Shown here: positions 50,712-59,792 of the stretch, one piece after another | Layout: every line of letters begins with the position of its first letter | Position numbering within the stretch: the stretch's first letter is position 1 | Source of the DNA: Minthousia sp045628125 | GTDB lineage: Bacteria; Bacteroidota; Bacteroidia; Bacteroidales; Bacteroidaceae | DNA length: 64,000 nt | Assembly (NCBI GenBank): GCA_045628125.1 | Contig: JAZQPA010000142.1 | Span: 1 to 64,000 of the forward strand | Direction: 5' to 3' | Made by a program: the position numbers and the translations under genes | The notes under the pieces: model-generated | What the model was told of the DNA's origin: nothing | The model's database searches: none | What the model saw: only the letters and a program-made list of their open reading frames with translations

Positions 50712-50738
50712 CAAAAATACATTTTTTTTATAACTTTG
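50712..50738. promoter_or_regulatory. Divergent promoters for pncB and the acyltransferase
   Basis: On the minus strand TATTTTTG (50712-50719) precedes pncB by 27 nt. On the plus strand TAACTTTG (50731-50738) precedes the acyltransferase by 26 nt. Confidence 0.6.
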
Positions 50739-50764
50739 CGCGCAAATCAACAAACTAATACTTT

Positions 50765-51898
50765 ATGAGTACTGATAAAAATGCACCCGTACAGGGTCAG
50801 CGCATTGTTTTTGCCGATTGGCTTCGTGTAGTGGCATGTTTTTTGGTAATGCTGGTACATGCCAGTGAGAACTTTTATGGAGCCGATGCTTCAGGATTAG
50901 CTGGTAATGTGTCCATGCTGGCTACAGAGAGTAACCGTTTTTGGGTGGCTTTCTATGATGGTGGTGTGGCACGTTCTTGTGTGCCCCTGTTTATGATTAT
51001 GTCGGCCTTTCTGCTAGTTCCGATGAAACCCGGTGTTGGCATGACTGATTTCTACAGACGACGCTTCTTGCGTATTCTGCCGCCAATGTTTGTCTTCATG
51101 CTACTCTATACCTTCTTGCCTTTGGCATGGGGAGGTATGACTTGGGAACAGTCCATAGCAGACTTAAAGATGCTTCCTTTCAATTTCCCTTCCATGGCTG
51201 GACATCTGTGGTTCATGTATCCGCTCATTTCCATCTATCTGATTATTCCTATAGTATCGCCTTGGTTGGAAAAAGCCTCTGCACATGATGAACGTATCTT
51301 CTTGTATATATTCGCTTTCTCCACCATATTGCCTTGGCTTCATCGTTTTGTGAGCGATGAGTTATGGGGTGAGTGTTTCTGGAATGGTTTCAGTATGTTG
51401 TGGTATTGCTCGGGTTATCTAGGTTATCTGGTGCTGGCCCATTATATCCGTTTCCACTTGACATGGAATCGTGGTAAGCGACTGAGAATAGGTTCATTAT
51501 GCTTCTTGATTGGAGCTGCTTTCACCGCATGGTCATTCTGGTGGAGGGGTGTCCCTGGTCAGATCATAGAGACACCAGCTTTGGAATGGTCATGGGAATT
51601 CTGCACCTTGAACGTACTGTGTGCTACCTTCGGTATCTTCCTGATGTTCACCTGTATCCGGCAACCTAAGGCTCCATCAGTGGTGACAGGTATTGCTAAA
51701 TTGTCATTCGGCATGTATCTGATGCACTTGTTTTTCCTGGGACCTATTGCCGGCGTGTTTATCAATGGCGATGTGGCTAATCCTGTCATTCCAGTTGCAT
51801 TCGCTATTCCTGCCATTGCCATTCTGACTTTTATCTGTTGTGTGATTACCAGCAAACTCGTTTCGCTTCTTCCTGGAAGCAAATGGATTATCGGATAA
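50765..51898 (+). CDS. Membrane acyltransferase (acyltransferase 3 family)
   Basis: This 377-residue inner-membrane protein has about ten helices and the OafA/WecH-type start: FADWLRVVACFLVMLVHASENF, with the catalytic-region His in LVHA, then RRRFLRILPPMFVFMLLY and GHLWFMYPLISIYLIIP. The family transfers acetyl or succinyl groups to sugars, lipids or polymers. The acceptor is unknown and no glycan cluster adjoins it. It stands alone between a divergent promoter and a bidirectional terminator. Confidence 0.9.
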   Translation: MSTDKNAPVQGQRIVFADWLRVVACFLVMLVHASENFYGADASGLAGNVSMLATESNRFWVAFYDGGVARSCVPLFMIMSAFLLVPMKPGVGMTDFYRRRFLRILPPMFVFMLLYTFLPLAWGGMTWEQSIADLKMLPFNFPSMAGHLWFMYPLISIYLIIPIVSPWLEKASAHDERIFLYIFAFSTILPWLHRFVSDELWGECFWNGFSMLWYCSGYLGYLVLAHYIRFHLTWNRGKRLRIGSLCFLIGAAFTAWSFWWRGVPGQIIETPALEWSWEFCTLNVLCATFGIFLMFTCIRQPKAPSVVTGIAKLSFGMYLMHLFFLGPIAGVFINGDVANPVIPVAFAIPAIAILTFICCVITSKLVSLLPGSKWIIG

Positions 51899-51930
51899 AA
51901 AAGGGCTCAGCGATTTTGCTGAGCCCTTTT
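51899..51930. terminator. Bidirectional intrinsic terminator
   Basis: AAAAGGGCTCAGC (51899-51911) pairs perfectly with GCTGAGCCCTTTT (51918-51930) around a 6-nt loop. It lies between the acyltransferase and the convergent lipoprotein gene. Confidence 0.9.
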
Positions 51931-52467
51931 TCATTTCACATAGTCTTCAAGCATCTGTTTTATGCTAACCCATCCTTTTTCATCTTGAAAAGGGAAGTCA
52001 TCAATTCGCCATTCTCCGTCTTCCTTCACCATTACCAGGCGACTTTCACGTTCTTCACCAAAATCTTTCAGTGTAAGGTCTACGTTTACGGCGCCTTTTT
52101 CACCAGTTTCTATACCATTAATTACCATTTGCGGCTTATCCCAGTCCTGAGCCTGCAAAAACAGGTCCCAGTCAATGATTAAATTATCCTCATCCTCTAG
52201 CAACCGACATTCTTTAAGCAGGTTCCAGAACTCATTGCTGCAGAACTTGCTTTCTAGGCTATAGTAGTCATTGGTGCCCAGCAGACTGAACACTTCTTTA
52301 TAGATGGCATTTACTTGTTTCTTTACTTCCTCAAAAGTCGGGCTCTCGGCCACGGTATCAGTCTTTACGGCATTTTCAGATTCTTTCTTGCCTGATTCCT
52401 CACAGGCTGTGGTCAGCAGTGCCAGTATTACGGCAGGCAATAATAACCGGTAAATAGTATTTCTCAT
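51931..52467 (-). CDS. DUF3828-like lipoprotein
   Basis: This 178-residue predicted lipoprotein has the signal MRNTIYRLLLPAVILALLTTAC, with lipobox LTTAC and Cys22. The domain resembles DUF3828, an NTF2-like fold, with FWNLLKECRLLEDEDNLIIDWDLF in the middle and GEWRIDDFPFQDE near the end. No activity is known. It follows the YbaK-like gene by 21 nt and may be the last gene of the rhamnosidase operon. Confidence 0.75.
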   Translation of the reverse strand: MRNTIYRLLLPAVILALLTTACEESGKKESENAVKTDTVAESPTFEEVKKQVNAIYKEVFSLLGTNDYYSLESKFCSNEFWNLLKECRLLEDEDNLIIDWDLFLQAQDWDKPQMVINGIETGEKGAVNVDLTLKDFGEERESRLVMVKEDGEWRIDDFPFQDEKGWVSIKQMLEDYVK

Positions 52468-52488
52468 AATCTTGACAATAGGATTATA

Positions 52489-53055
52489 TTATTCTTCTGG
52501 TAGCATTTCGAACCACTCTACTTCGCCACCCCAAATCTCCAGAAAACGGTGGAACTCGGCATTCTTGAGTGCCACGCTAGCGGTGTTGTCGCAAGGATGG
52601 AATGTCATCATCTCAGCATCCTTCAGATCCTTATCTACAAAGAACTTTACGCGATGGCCGTTATCAAACAATTCACGAGGATTGGCATCCTTCAGATCGA
52701 TATCATAAATTAACCCCAACGGAGATACACTTCCTGGCTTCAGTCCCAGACAACGCTCCATTCGTTCCTCTGAGGCAAAAGTCAACTTACCCTCACGGAT
52801 AATCTTTTGCAACTGCACAAAATTCAGTGACTTGTGGCACTCCATAGTTACCAGATAGTGACGCTTGCCACTGTGGTTGCGTAAGAACAGGTTCTTGCAG
52901 TGCGTGCATCCTTTCAGATTATCCTGTGCTTCCCAAAAGGGTAAGGCCTCCTCAATGGTGAACAGCTCGGGATGATATACTATCTCATAGCTCAGATCAT
53001 GCTCCTCTAAAAAGCGAAGCACGGTGCTGATGCGTTCATTGTTATTTTCTGCCAT
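52489..53055 (-). CDS. YbaK/ProX-type prolyl-tRNA editing domain protein
   Basis: This 188-residue free-standing editing domain should deacylate mischarged tRNA-Pro (for example Ala-tRNA-Pro). Landmarks are CTHCKNLFLRNHSGKRHYLVTM, the conserved KLTFASEERMERCLGLKPGSVSP and the FHPCDNTASVAL loop typical of the ProX/PrdX subgroup. The start at 53055 lies 2 nt after the rhamnosidase stop; the longer frame to 53166 would run through it. The pairing with a glycosidase has no obvious functional meaning. Confidence 0.92.
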   Translation of the reverse strand: MAENNNERISTVLRFLEEHDLSYEIVYHPELFTIEEALPFWEAQDNLKGCTHCKNLFLRNHSGKRHYLVTMECHKSLNFVQLQKIIREGKLTFASEERMERCLGLKPGSVSPLGLIYDIDLKDANPRELFDNGHRVKFFVDKDLKDAEMMTFHPCDNTASVALKNAEFHRFLEIWGGEVEWFEMLPEE

Positions 53056-53057
53056 AC

Positions 53058-55625
53058 TTATTTTGTTATTGTATAGGTTCCAGCCGGGTAATCCTTGGCC
53101 TCGGTTTCTCCTGGCAGGGTTACGGTAGCTGTGGCACCGGTAGGTATAGTAAAGTTCCACACCCACTGGTCACCTTCATACTTCCATGCACTCTTGATAA
53201 TACCGGCTGCAGATTGGTATTCAGCCTCCAGATGTCCTAGACGCTTGTCAGGTACAGGCTTCATGATGATGTGTTTGAAACCCGGAATTGCAGTGTCTGA
53301 TGCGATACCTGCTGCGGTCTCCCAAATCCACTGGCATACAGCACCATACGCATAGTGGTTAAAGCTGTTCATACCCTGAGGCCCCATACCTTCTTCTATC
53401 ATATAGCTGTTCCAACGCTCCCAAATAGTGGTGGCGCCGTTGTCTATGCTGTAGAGCCAACTTGGGTTCTTGCGTTGGAATAGCAACTCATAGGCAATGT
53501 CGCTCATGCCATATTCAGTCAGTGTCCCCATTAGAATGCTGGTACCCAAGAATCCCGTCTGTAGGCAGTTTCCGTGATCTGCAAAGTTCTGGCGAAGACG
53601 TGCCAGCATATTGCTCAGTGCCTCACCCTCTAACAAGTGATTCTTCAGGGCAAACAGTGCAGGAGTCTGCATGGTGTTCAGAATGGCCGTCTTGAAAGAT
53701 CCATCTCCGTTTAGGAATTGTTCCAAAATATATGCCTTGGCATCTGCCACCATATTCTCATATTTCTGTGCATCACGTCCGGTAGCATGTGCCATATCGC
53801 GCATCATGCCGGCATCCATCATCCAGTACGATGCCAACAGGTAGTTCCAGTAATCAACGGCATCTGGCAGTGGGCCATCAGGACCGAAAGCGCGTCCACT
53901 GCAACTTTCCAATGGCTCGTAGCTCAGCCAGTCTGCCCACTGATAATTGCCGTTTTCAGCAATCAGTGCCTTATGGTCATACTTTGTGTCTGCCACATGA
54001 TTCATAAATTTCTCCATGGATTCCCAGCTCTCATCCACTATCGTGTCATCCCCAAACTGCTTCCAGATGGTCCATGGCACAATGATACCGGCATCGGCCC
54101 ATCCTACACGCATCATCGATGTAGGTTCTGCACCGTACTGAGCCAGAGGAGCTACACCTGGATATCCGCCCTGTTCGGTCTGAGTATCGCGCATGTCTCG
54201 CAGCCACTTGTGAAAGAATGGATTAGTATTGGCAAAGAATGTGCCTGTTGCTGTAAAAACCTGGGTGTCGGCTGTCCATCCCAAACGTTCATTACGCTGA
54301 GGACAATCGGTCGGAACCGAAAGATAGTTGGATAGCTGGCCCCAGTAGGTATTGGAAATCAGTTTGTTAACTAATTCGTGGCCAGTGCTTATCTTACCGG
54401 TTTCCAAGTTCTTATTGATAGAGGTTACCGGAATGGTCTGTATGCTGTTGATGGTCACATCGGCCGTAGCGGTGATAGATACAAGACGGTAGCCAAAGAA
54501 GGTGAAGTGTGGATAGTAGGTCACAGGTGCTTCACTATTACCAAATGTGTATTTCAGATACATACCTGTAGCAGGAATACGCAGGTTCTGACGGTGTACA
54601 CTTCCCTCAGGACCATCCATGCCACGGCTCTTCAAACCGTTGCCATCATTTAGCAACTCTGATACCACACAGGTCAGCAGTGTACCTTCCTTGGCGTTGA
54701 AGTTGAACTCAGGTACACCGGCGCAGTTCTGTCCAAAGTCTACCACTAAATTTTCGTCCTTATGCAGCACTATGGTATCGCCAGCAGCAAATTCACGGCT
54801 AATCTTTACCTTTCCGAAAGCCTCTTCGCTCTCATCGGTCACATCCTTCCATATGTAAGCCTTAGCTGGAACCAATGCCAGATCGCGTCGCAAATAGATT
54901 TCCGCACCGTTGGTGGGTAGGATCTCACCCTTGAACTCTGTGTTCTCTACCGGTGCAGACAGTTTTTCAGGAGTGTCATAACCCGGCAATTCGCGTGCGT
55001 CGTAATCCTCACCATCAAAGATAGCTGCATGCTTTACCGGTCCAGCAATGCCTGCCTTCCAGTTTTCTGTATCGGTGCCGAACAGTTGGGTACTGCCATC
55101 GCTAAAAGTCAGTTCCAGAACACCGCGGAAGGCACATTTTTGTCCTATCATACCAGCATTTCCGCCCGGTGTGATAATCTTATCGGCCCACCATCCAGGG
55201 GTGACCTGTGCCGAAAGCACATTTTCAGCTTCGGTTTTAGTGTCCATTAGGGCAGTGATATCGTAGGTAAACGAGCGTTTGGTCTTCTCATAATGCGTGA
55301 AACCAGGTTTCAGCACCTCATTTCCAACTACTTGCCCATTCACATAAAGCTCGTACACGCCCAAACCTGCAGTCATCCATTTGGCTTGCTTTACCTTTTT
55401 GCCGTTCTTTACGGTAGCCAGAAACCAGTTGGCTCCATCAGCAGCGCGTGTACCGTCCCATACGGTATCGGTTATTACCGGTGCGTCTGCTACTGAGATC
55501 CATTTCGAAGCACCCCATGCCGCATTATCCAATGCATCAGTAAGTTGCACAGGGCCAGGAGCCGATGCACAGGCCGCCATCAGTAGTACAGCCAGCATTC
55601 CCAAAAATAGTTTAAAGCTTTTCAT
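53058..55625 (-). CDS. Alpha-L-rhamnosidase, GH78, lipoprotein
   Basis: This 855-residue exported glycosidase releases alpha-L-rhamnose from plant glycans or flavonoids. The signal MKSFKLFLGMLAVLLMAAC predicts lipidation at Cys19 and surface or periplasmic anchoring. A beta-sandwich module (GVYELYVNGQVVGNEVLKPGFTHY) is followed by the GH78 (alpha/alpha)6 barrel with TDCPQRNERLGWTADTQVF, GWADAGIIVPW and the ATTIWERWN glutamate, and a C-terminal beta domain. No SusC/SusD pair is adjacent, so it is not part of a visible polysaccharide utilisation locus. The start at 55625 is chosen for the signal peptide. Confidence 0.94.
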   Translation of the reverse strand: MKSFKLFLGMLAVLLMAACASAPGPVQLTDALDNAAWGASKWISVADAPVITDTVWDGTRAADGANWFLATVKNGKKVKQAKWMTAGLGVYELYVNGQVVGNEVLKPGFTHYEKTKRSFTYDITALMDTKTEAENVLSAQVTPGWWADKIITPGGNAGMIGQKCAFRGVLELTFSDGSTQLFGTDTENWKAGIAGPVKHAAIFDGEDYDARELPGYDTPEKLSAPVENTEFKGEILPTNGAEIYLRRDLALVPAKAYIWKDVTDESEEAFGKVKISREFAAGDTIVLHKDENLVVDFGQNCAGVPEFNFNAKEGTLLTCVVSELLNDGNGLKSRGMDGPEGSVHRQNLRIPATGMYLKYTFGNSEAPVTYYPHFTFFGYRLVSITATADVTINSIQTIPVTSINKNLETGKISTGHELVNKLISNTYWGQLSNYLSVPTDCPQRNERLGWTADTQVFTATGTFFANTNPFFHKWLRDMRDTQTEQGGYPGVAPLAQYGAEPTSMMRVGWADAGIIVPWTIWKQFGDDTIVDESWESMEKFMNHVADTKYDHKALIAENGNYQWADWLSYEPLESCSGRAFGPDGPLPDAVDYWNYLLASYWMMDAGMMRDMAHATGRDAQKYENMVADAKAYILEQFLNGDGSFKTAILNTMQTPALFALKNHLLEGEALSNMLARLRQNFADHGNCLQTGFLGTSILMGTLTEYGMSDIAYELLFQRKNPSWLYSIDNGATTIWERWNSYMIEEGMGPQGMNSFNHYAYGAVCQWIWETAAGIASDTAIPGFKHIIMKPVPDKRLGHLEAEYQSAAGIIKSAWKYEGDQWVWNFTIPTGATATVTLPGETEAKDYPAGTYTITK

Positions 55626-55658
55626 GATTTTTGTGTTTTTTACATATACAATACTTCG

Positions 55659-55716
55659 CAAAAGTACGAAATTAATTTTAATAATAAGGTGAAAAGATGA
55701 AAAATCCCTATATTTG
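55659..55716. promoter_or_regulatory. Divergent promoters for the rhamnosidase operon and the SGNH hydrolase
   Basis: On the minus strand TACTTTTG (55659-55666) lies 33 nt before the rhamnosidase start. On the plus strand TATATTTG (55709-55716) lies 34 nt before the SGNH hydrolase start. Confidence 0.55.
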
Positions 55717-55750
55717 CATACTGATAATCCATTTTGTAAAACATTGACGT

Positions 55751-56431
55751 ATGAAAAAATACTTTTTGCTTTTGTCCGCTTTTGTTTTCAGTAGTTTTGC
55801 TCTGCAGGCGCAAACCCGCGTAACCATTTTTGGCGACAGCTATTCTACTTACGAGGGTGTTATTCCTTCCACCCATGAACCTTGGTATGCCCCTGAAGGT
55901 AGCAGGTTCCATGTACAGACCAACGATGTAAAATTGGTGGATCATACCTGGTGGCACCAGCTCATCAATCGTTTAGGTTGGATTTTGGAAAAGAATGATT
56001 CCTGGAGCGGCAGCACTGTGGGCTATTTTGGCTATCAGAACGAGAACTATAAATACCGTTCCTTCAACACTCGTGTGGGTGATTTGGGTGAGCCTGATGT
56101 CATCCTATGCCTGGCTGGTACCAACGATAGTTGGACAGGAGAGAAGGTTGGAAGCTACAAATATGCCAATTGGGAGGATAGCGATCTATGGTATTTTCGA
56201 CCAGCCATGGCACGTTTGTTAAGTACCATGAAGCAGAACTACCCTAATGCTAAGATTTATTTCATCCTGAACACGGAACTTCGAGATGATATTAATGAAT
56301 CTGTGCATACCATCTGTCGTCACTATGCAGTTCCCTGCATTGATCTTCACGATATTGACAAGCAGGAGGGGCACCCCTCACGTAAGGGCATGACGGCCAT
56401 CTGTGATCAGGTGATTCAAGCCATAAAATAA
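55751..56431 (+). CDS. Secreted SGNH/GDSL hydrolase
   Basis: This 226-residue exported esterase-like enzyme has the signal peptide MKKYFLLLSAFVFSSFALQAQ, the block I motif FGDSYSTYEG with nucleophile Ser30, block III CLAGTNDSW with the oxyanion Asn and a block V His near 208 in GHPSRKGM. It may deacetylate carbohydrate, a common role near rhamnose-active enzymes, and it is divergent from the rhamnosidase. Substrate not proven. Confidence 0.9.
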   Translation: MKKYFLLLSAFVFSSFALQAQTRVTIFGDSYSTYEGVIPSTHEPWYAPEGSRFHVQTNDVKLVDHTWWHQLINRLGWILEKNDSWSGSTVGYFGYQNENYKYRSFNTRVGDLGEPDVILCLAGTNDSWTGEKVGSYKYANWEDSDLWYFRPAMARLLSTMKQNYPNAKIYFILNTELRDDINESVHTICRHYAVPCIDLHDIDKQEGHPSRKGMTAICDQVIQAIK

Positions 56432-56460
56432 AAAAGAGGAGTTCTTGCTCCTCTTTTTTA
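56429..56460. terminator. Bidirectional intrinsic terminator
   Basis: TAAAAAAGAGGAG (56429-56441) pairs with CTCCTCTTTTTTA (56448-56460) around a 6-nt loop. It overlaps the SGNH stop codon and precedes the stop of the convergent SDR gene. Confidence 0.88.
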
Positions 56461-56461
56461 T

Positions 56462-57217
56462 TTATTTTCTTACAATAACGGAACCGCTGGCCTGATGCGT
56501 GGCTAATACCAGCACCTCAGCAATCTGCACATGTTTTGGGGCTGAAGCTGCATATAATGCCACATCTGCAATGTCGGCACCTGTCAATGGAGTGATGCCC
56601 TTGTATACATTGTCTGCGCGATGGTTGTCGCCATGGAAACGGATATTGCTGAAGTTTGTCTCCACTAAGCCCGGTTTGATGTTGGTGACACGTACTGCCG
56701 ATTCTGCCACATCGATGCGTAATCCATCTGTGATAGCTTTTACGGCTGCCTTGGTGGCACAATAAACGTTACCGCCAGCATAAGCAGCATCGCCAGCCAC
56801 ACTGCCAATGTTAATCACATGACCTTCGTTGCGCTGCACCATACCCGGAACCACCAGTCGAGTCATGGTCAGCAGACCCTTGATGTTTGTGTCAATCATG
56901 GTGCTCCAGTCCTCCAGATCGCCCTCGTATTCCTTTTCCAGACCCAGTGCCAGTCCTGCATTATTGATCAGAACGTCTATCTTGCTCCAATACAGATCCA
57001 ATGAATCCAGAGCAGTCATGCAAGCCTCAGGATCACGAACATCAAAAGTCAGTGCCACAACCTCGGCACCTGTCTTTTCCAGTTCTGCCTTAACCTCTGC
57101 CAGTTTTTCCGCTCTGCGTCCGGTAATAATCACGTTATAACCGCCTTCTGCAAATTTTTGTGCGCAGGCCTCACCAATTCCGCTGGTGGCACCTGTTACT
57201 AATGCTACCTTTCTCAT
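56462..57217 (-). CDS. SDR family oxidoreductase (YdfG-like)
   Basis: This 251-residue NADP-dependent dehydrogenase has the cofactor motif GATSGIG at residues 9-15, NNAGLALG, the catalytic Ser in INIGSVAG, and YCATK with Tyr and Lys. The C-terminal ADIADVALYAASAPKHVQIAEVLVLATHQ segment is typical of YdfG-type L-allo-threonine/serine/3-hydroxypropionate dehydrogenases. It follows the two unknown lipoprotein genes by 28 nt and may be cotranscribed. Confidence 0.92.
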   Translation of the reverse strand: MRKVALVTGATSGIGEACAQKFAEGGYNVIITGRRAEKLAEVKAELEKTGAEVVALTFDVRDPEACMTALDSLDLYWSKIDVLINNAGLALGLEKEYEGDLEDWSTMIDTNIKGLLTMTRLVVPGMVQRNEGHVINIGSVAGDAAYAGGNVYCATKAAVKAITDGLRIDVAESAVRVTNIKPGLVETNFSNIRFHGDNHRADNVYKGITPLTGADIADVALYAASAPKHVQIAEVLVLATHQASGSVIVRK

Positions 57218-57245
57218 TTCTTTGTACTATATATGTTATATGTCG

Positions 57246-58037
57246 TTATTTCCCTACAAATGGGGTTACCTTTACCAACATCAGTTCCTCGGTAATGGTG
57301 GTGCCCTTTGGAAGTTCCTTCACATCACCGTCCTCCAGCTGGTAACATTTGGTAAAGCTGTCTTCCGCGCTGTTTGCTCCTTCCTCGATGATGATGCCAC
57401 CACCGTTGAGATGGAAACGGTCACGCTCGCCTCCGCTCAGTACGTGGTTTAGTGTGCCGTTACTGGTGTCGAAGGTAAAGATGTCATACATCGCATAGTC
57501 GTTTCCATTATCATCGATAGTATCTCCCAACAGCAGTTCCATCACTCCGTCACGATTGATATCTATAAGTGCATATCCCGCTGTAGGTGCCCGGTAGCTG
57601 AATACCGGACTCAGTCCCTTATCTTCCGGACTGCTATTTTGCCATCCTTCCTGGAATCCGGTTTGCACAAAATTGATGATGTCTTGGTATACCGATACTG
57701 GTTCCACGACCGTTATTCGGGGTTCGCCCTGTCCTGGCAGTGGCTTGTAGATGGCTACCTTAAAGAGGTTTCCCACATTGTCCGTGCAAGTATAAGCGTA
57801 ATTCATTCCTGCTACCACTTGAGTAGCCACTTGAGTTGGAGTCAATTCCGGCATCAACTTATAGGTCTGTTTGAATAACTCAAAGTCTTCCTTCTTCAGT
57901 TCGCGGTGCTCGGTATAGGCTCCTACCAGTTCAGCGCTAACTGAACTTTCTGACTCAGATTTCTTATCAGTGGCGCAGCTCGTTAGACATACTGCCAGGG
58001 TATAGATTCCTGCCCATTTTGCCCAATTCTTTCTCAT
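57246..58037 (-). CDS. Uncharacterised lipoprotein with EF-hand-like loop, 263 aa
   Basis: The signal MRKNWAKWAGIYTLAVCLTSC predicts lipidation at Cys21. I recognise no full-length family. The middle has ALIDINRDGVMELLLGDTIDD, a calcium-loop-like DxNxDG segment of the kind seen in FG-GAP/VCBS repeats, and an earlier MNYAYTCTDNVGNLFKVAIYKPLPGQGEP strand region. The start at 58037 lies 2 nt after the upstream lipoprotein stop, so the two form an operon and may be partners. Confidence 0.75.
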   Translation of the reverse strand: MRKNWAKWAGIYTLAVCLTSCATDKKSESESSVSAELVGAYTEHRELKKEDFELFKQTYKLMPELTPTQVATQVVAGMNYAYTCTDNVGNLFKVAIYKPLPGQGEPRITVVEPVSVYQDIINFVQTGFQEGWQNSSPEDKGLSPVFSYRAPTAGYALIDINRDGVMELLLGDTIDDNGNDYAMYDIFTFDTSNGTLNHVLSGGERDRFHLNGGGIIIEEGANSAEDSFTKCYQLEDGDVKELPKGTTITEELMLVKVTPFVGK

Positions 58038-58039
58038 TG

Positions 58040-58675
58040 TTATGGAATCCATTTTCGATTAATTTCTGTAATCATACCATTCTCTATGGTTACCCGGGTG
58101 TTCAGCGAGAAGAAGTCCTCGTGTCCGCCTTTTAGGTTCTCCAAATATTGTTTTTGACCTGTAGTAATAGTGTCACTAGGGTCACTTGGATAAGAACCGC
58201 AGTCAATGATGATGAAATCCTCTGCCAGTGCCATTTCGACTTGCCCCACTTCCGAATACGCAGAATGGTCATCCCATTCTACTCCGCGGTAGGTGCCTCC
58301 CTCGTAACCTGCCAACCAACATCCGCCTTCTTCCAGTCCGCCGTTTACCACCAGCCAACCGTGCTCGTCTTCTTCAAGGCTAGTTATTACAATTGGTTCT
58401 TTTTTGTAAATCAGTGTATCTCCCACTTGCATCTGGTGTACATCCACCACGTCATACAGGTCTTCGTTGTACACCGTCAGTTTCAGGTTTCCGCCCATCC
58501 AATTAAAGTCGTCCAGAGTAAAAGCGGCAGGAACTGTACCTTCGTTTAGGTTGTCCATATCGGCCCATGCCGGTTGCGGTGCTATGCATTTGTGCACCTT
58601 AGGTTCTGAGGCGCAACTGCACAGAATTGCGGTTGCTGCCATAAGCCAGTAATTAGTTTTCATTTTCAGTTTCAT
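58040..58675 (-). CDS. Uncharacterised lipoprotein, 211 aa
   Basis: The N-terminus MKLKMKTNYWLMAATAILCSC is a lipoprotein signal with lipidation at the Cys of LCSC; Met5 (58663) is an alternative start. The mature part has a beta-rich SLEEDEHGWLVVNGGLEEGG region and a late TITTGQKQYLENLKGG segment. It also has an unusually high acidic content. I do not recognise a family. It leads a unit with a second lipoprotein and probably the SDR gene. Confidence 0.7.
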   Translation of the reverse strand: MKLKMKTNYWLMAATAILCSCASEPKVHKCIAPQPAWADMDNLNEGTVPAAFTLDDFNWMGGNLKLTVYNEDLYDVVDVHQMQVGDTLIYKKEPIVITSLEEDEHGWLVVNGGLEEGGCWLAGYEGGTYRGVEWDDHSAYSEVGQVEMALAEDFIIIDCGSYPSDPSDTITTGQKQYLENLKGGHEDFFSLNTRVTIENGMITEINRKWIP

Positions 58676-58687
58676 TTTATTCTGTTA

Positions 58688-58734
58688 CAAAGATACAAAA
58701 GTTTTGGCTATTTCCTATCATTGCATTATCTTTG
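58688..58734. promoter_or_regulatory. Divergent promoters for the lipoprotein operon and the WbuC cupin
   Basis: On the minus strand TATCTTTG (58688-58695) lies 12 nt before the first lipoprotein ATG. On the plus strand TATCTTTG (58727-58734) lies 22 nt before the cupin gene. The two identical boxes face apart. Confidence 0.6.
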
Positions 58735-58756
58735 TGAATAATAAAAATAAAAAGAA

Positions 58757-59152
58757 ATGGAAGTGAAGATAATTAACGAGGAACTGTTTGCCGAAATGTT
58801 TGCACGGGCATCGCGACATGTGAGACACCGTGATTGGTTTGATTTAAGAAATAGTGCTGACGATGGTTCTCAGCGTATGATGGTGGCCGTGCTCCCTACT
58901 GATGGGCCTGATAGAATTGCCCGTCATGAGAACACCTCAGAATCATTCATGTTACTGAAGGGTAGGATGGATGTGATGCTGTATGATATGCAATCAGACG
59001 GCAGTTTTGTGGAAACGCAAAGAATCCACCTGTGCCCTGCCGAAGGAAATGTGGGTATACAGATTCCAAAGGGCGTTTGGCACAGTGTGGAGGTGTTTGA
59101 AAATAGCGTGTTTTTTGAAAGCAAAGACGGTCCTTATATCCCTGGCAAATAG
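58757..59152 (+). CDS. WbuC family cupin metalloprotein
   Basis: This 131-residue single-domain cupin has metal ligands in RHENTSESFMLLKGRMDVMLY and the later GVWHSVEV. This matches WbuC, a family first noted in O-antigen clusters. No O-antigen or capsule genes are nearby here. The role is unknown; a sugar or small-molecule binding or isomerising function is plausible. It is monocistronic. Confidence 0.88.
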   Translation: MEVKIINEELFAEMFARASRHVRHRDWFDLRNSADDGSQRMMVAVLPTDGPDRIARHENTSESFMLLKGRMDVMLYDMQSDGSFVETQRIHLCPAEGNVGIQIPKGVWHSVEVFENSVFFESKDGPYIPGK

Positions 59153-59196
59153 TCTTCTTCAATCCCGTTCTGTTTTCCAAAATCCTTTACGATGGC

Positions 59197-59691
59197 CTAA
59201 AGTAATCCTGCAAATATGGCTGAAGCCGTCAATGATGGAATAAGACCAATAAGCCAACCATAGATGGCTCGGATAAAGTGATATTTTTTTTGGTGATAAG
59301 CTCGGTTCATGTGTTCAGTTCCCGGTAATCGGATGCTCTTTATGTTGGCAAAGAACACCCAATCCAGAATAAAACAATCGTACCAGTTGATGATGCTCCA
59401 TAGGCCATAACTAACTACGAAAGCCCAGTAGAAGTTACGTGCCCCGGCAATTTTAATCAAAACGATGAAGAGTACTATGACCAAAAGTGTTGCAAAACCT
59501 TTCTTTAGTAAAACAGTCATTGAGAAGAAGGTCGATGGAACACGTTCATGAGTTTTGAAATATTCTTCCTGGATGTCTTTAGGATAGTCATGAATCCACC
59601 ACAATGGATTTCTCTGTAAAGAAATGAGGATTATGGCAGTGAAGAGGATTGTCATGACAACTGCTTCTATGAAGAATATGGTAGTATTCAT
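59197..59691 (-). CDS. Uncharacterised four-helix membrane protein, 164 aa
   Basis: Hydrophobic segments are at about residues 5-25, 66-84, 88-110 and 140-162, so four inner-membrane helices are likely. The second helix follows a loop with PLWWIHDYPKDIQEEYFKTHERVPST. I do not recognise the family. Its stop is 45 nt from the convergent cupin stop. A hairpin without a clear T-run at 59744-59763 precedes it on the minus strand. Confidence 0.65.
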   Translation of the reverse strand: MNTTIFFIEAVVMTILFTAIILISLQRNPLWWIHDYPKDIQEEYFKTHERVPSTFFSMTVLLKKGFATLLVIVLFIVLIKIAGARNFYWAFVVSYGLWSIINWYDCFILDWVFFANIKSIRLPGTEHMNRAYHQKKYHFIRAIYGWLIGLIPSLTASAIFAGLL

Positions 59692-59792
59692 GATTATTGA
59701 TGGGTATATCGACTCTATTTCTAGCTAATTTCTTAAGAAAGATGTCTGGTAATGCTGCCAGACTTTCAGATTATCGAGATAATATAGGCGTT

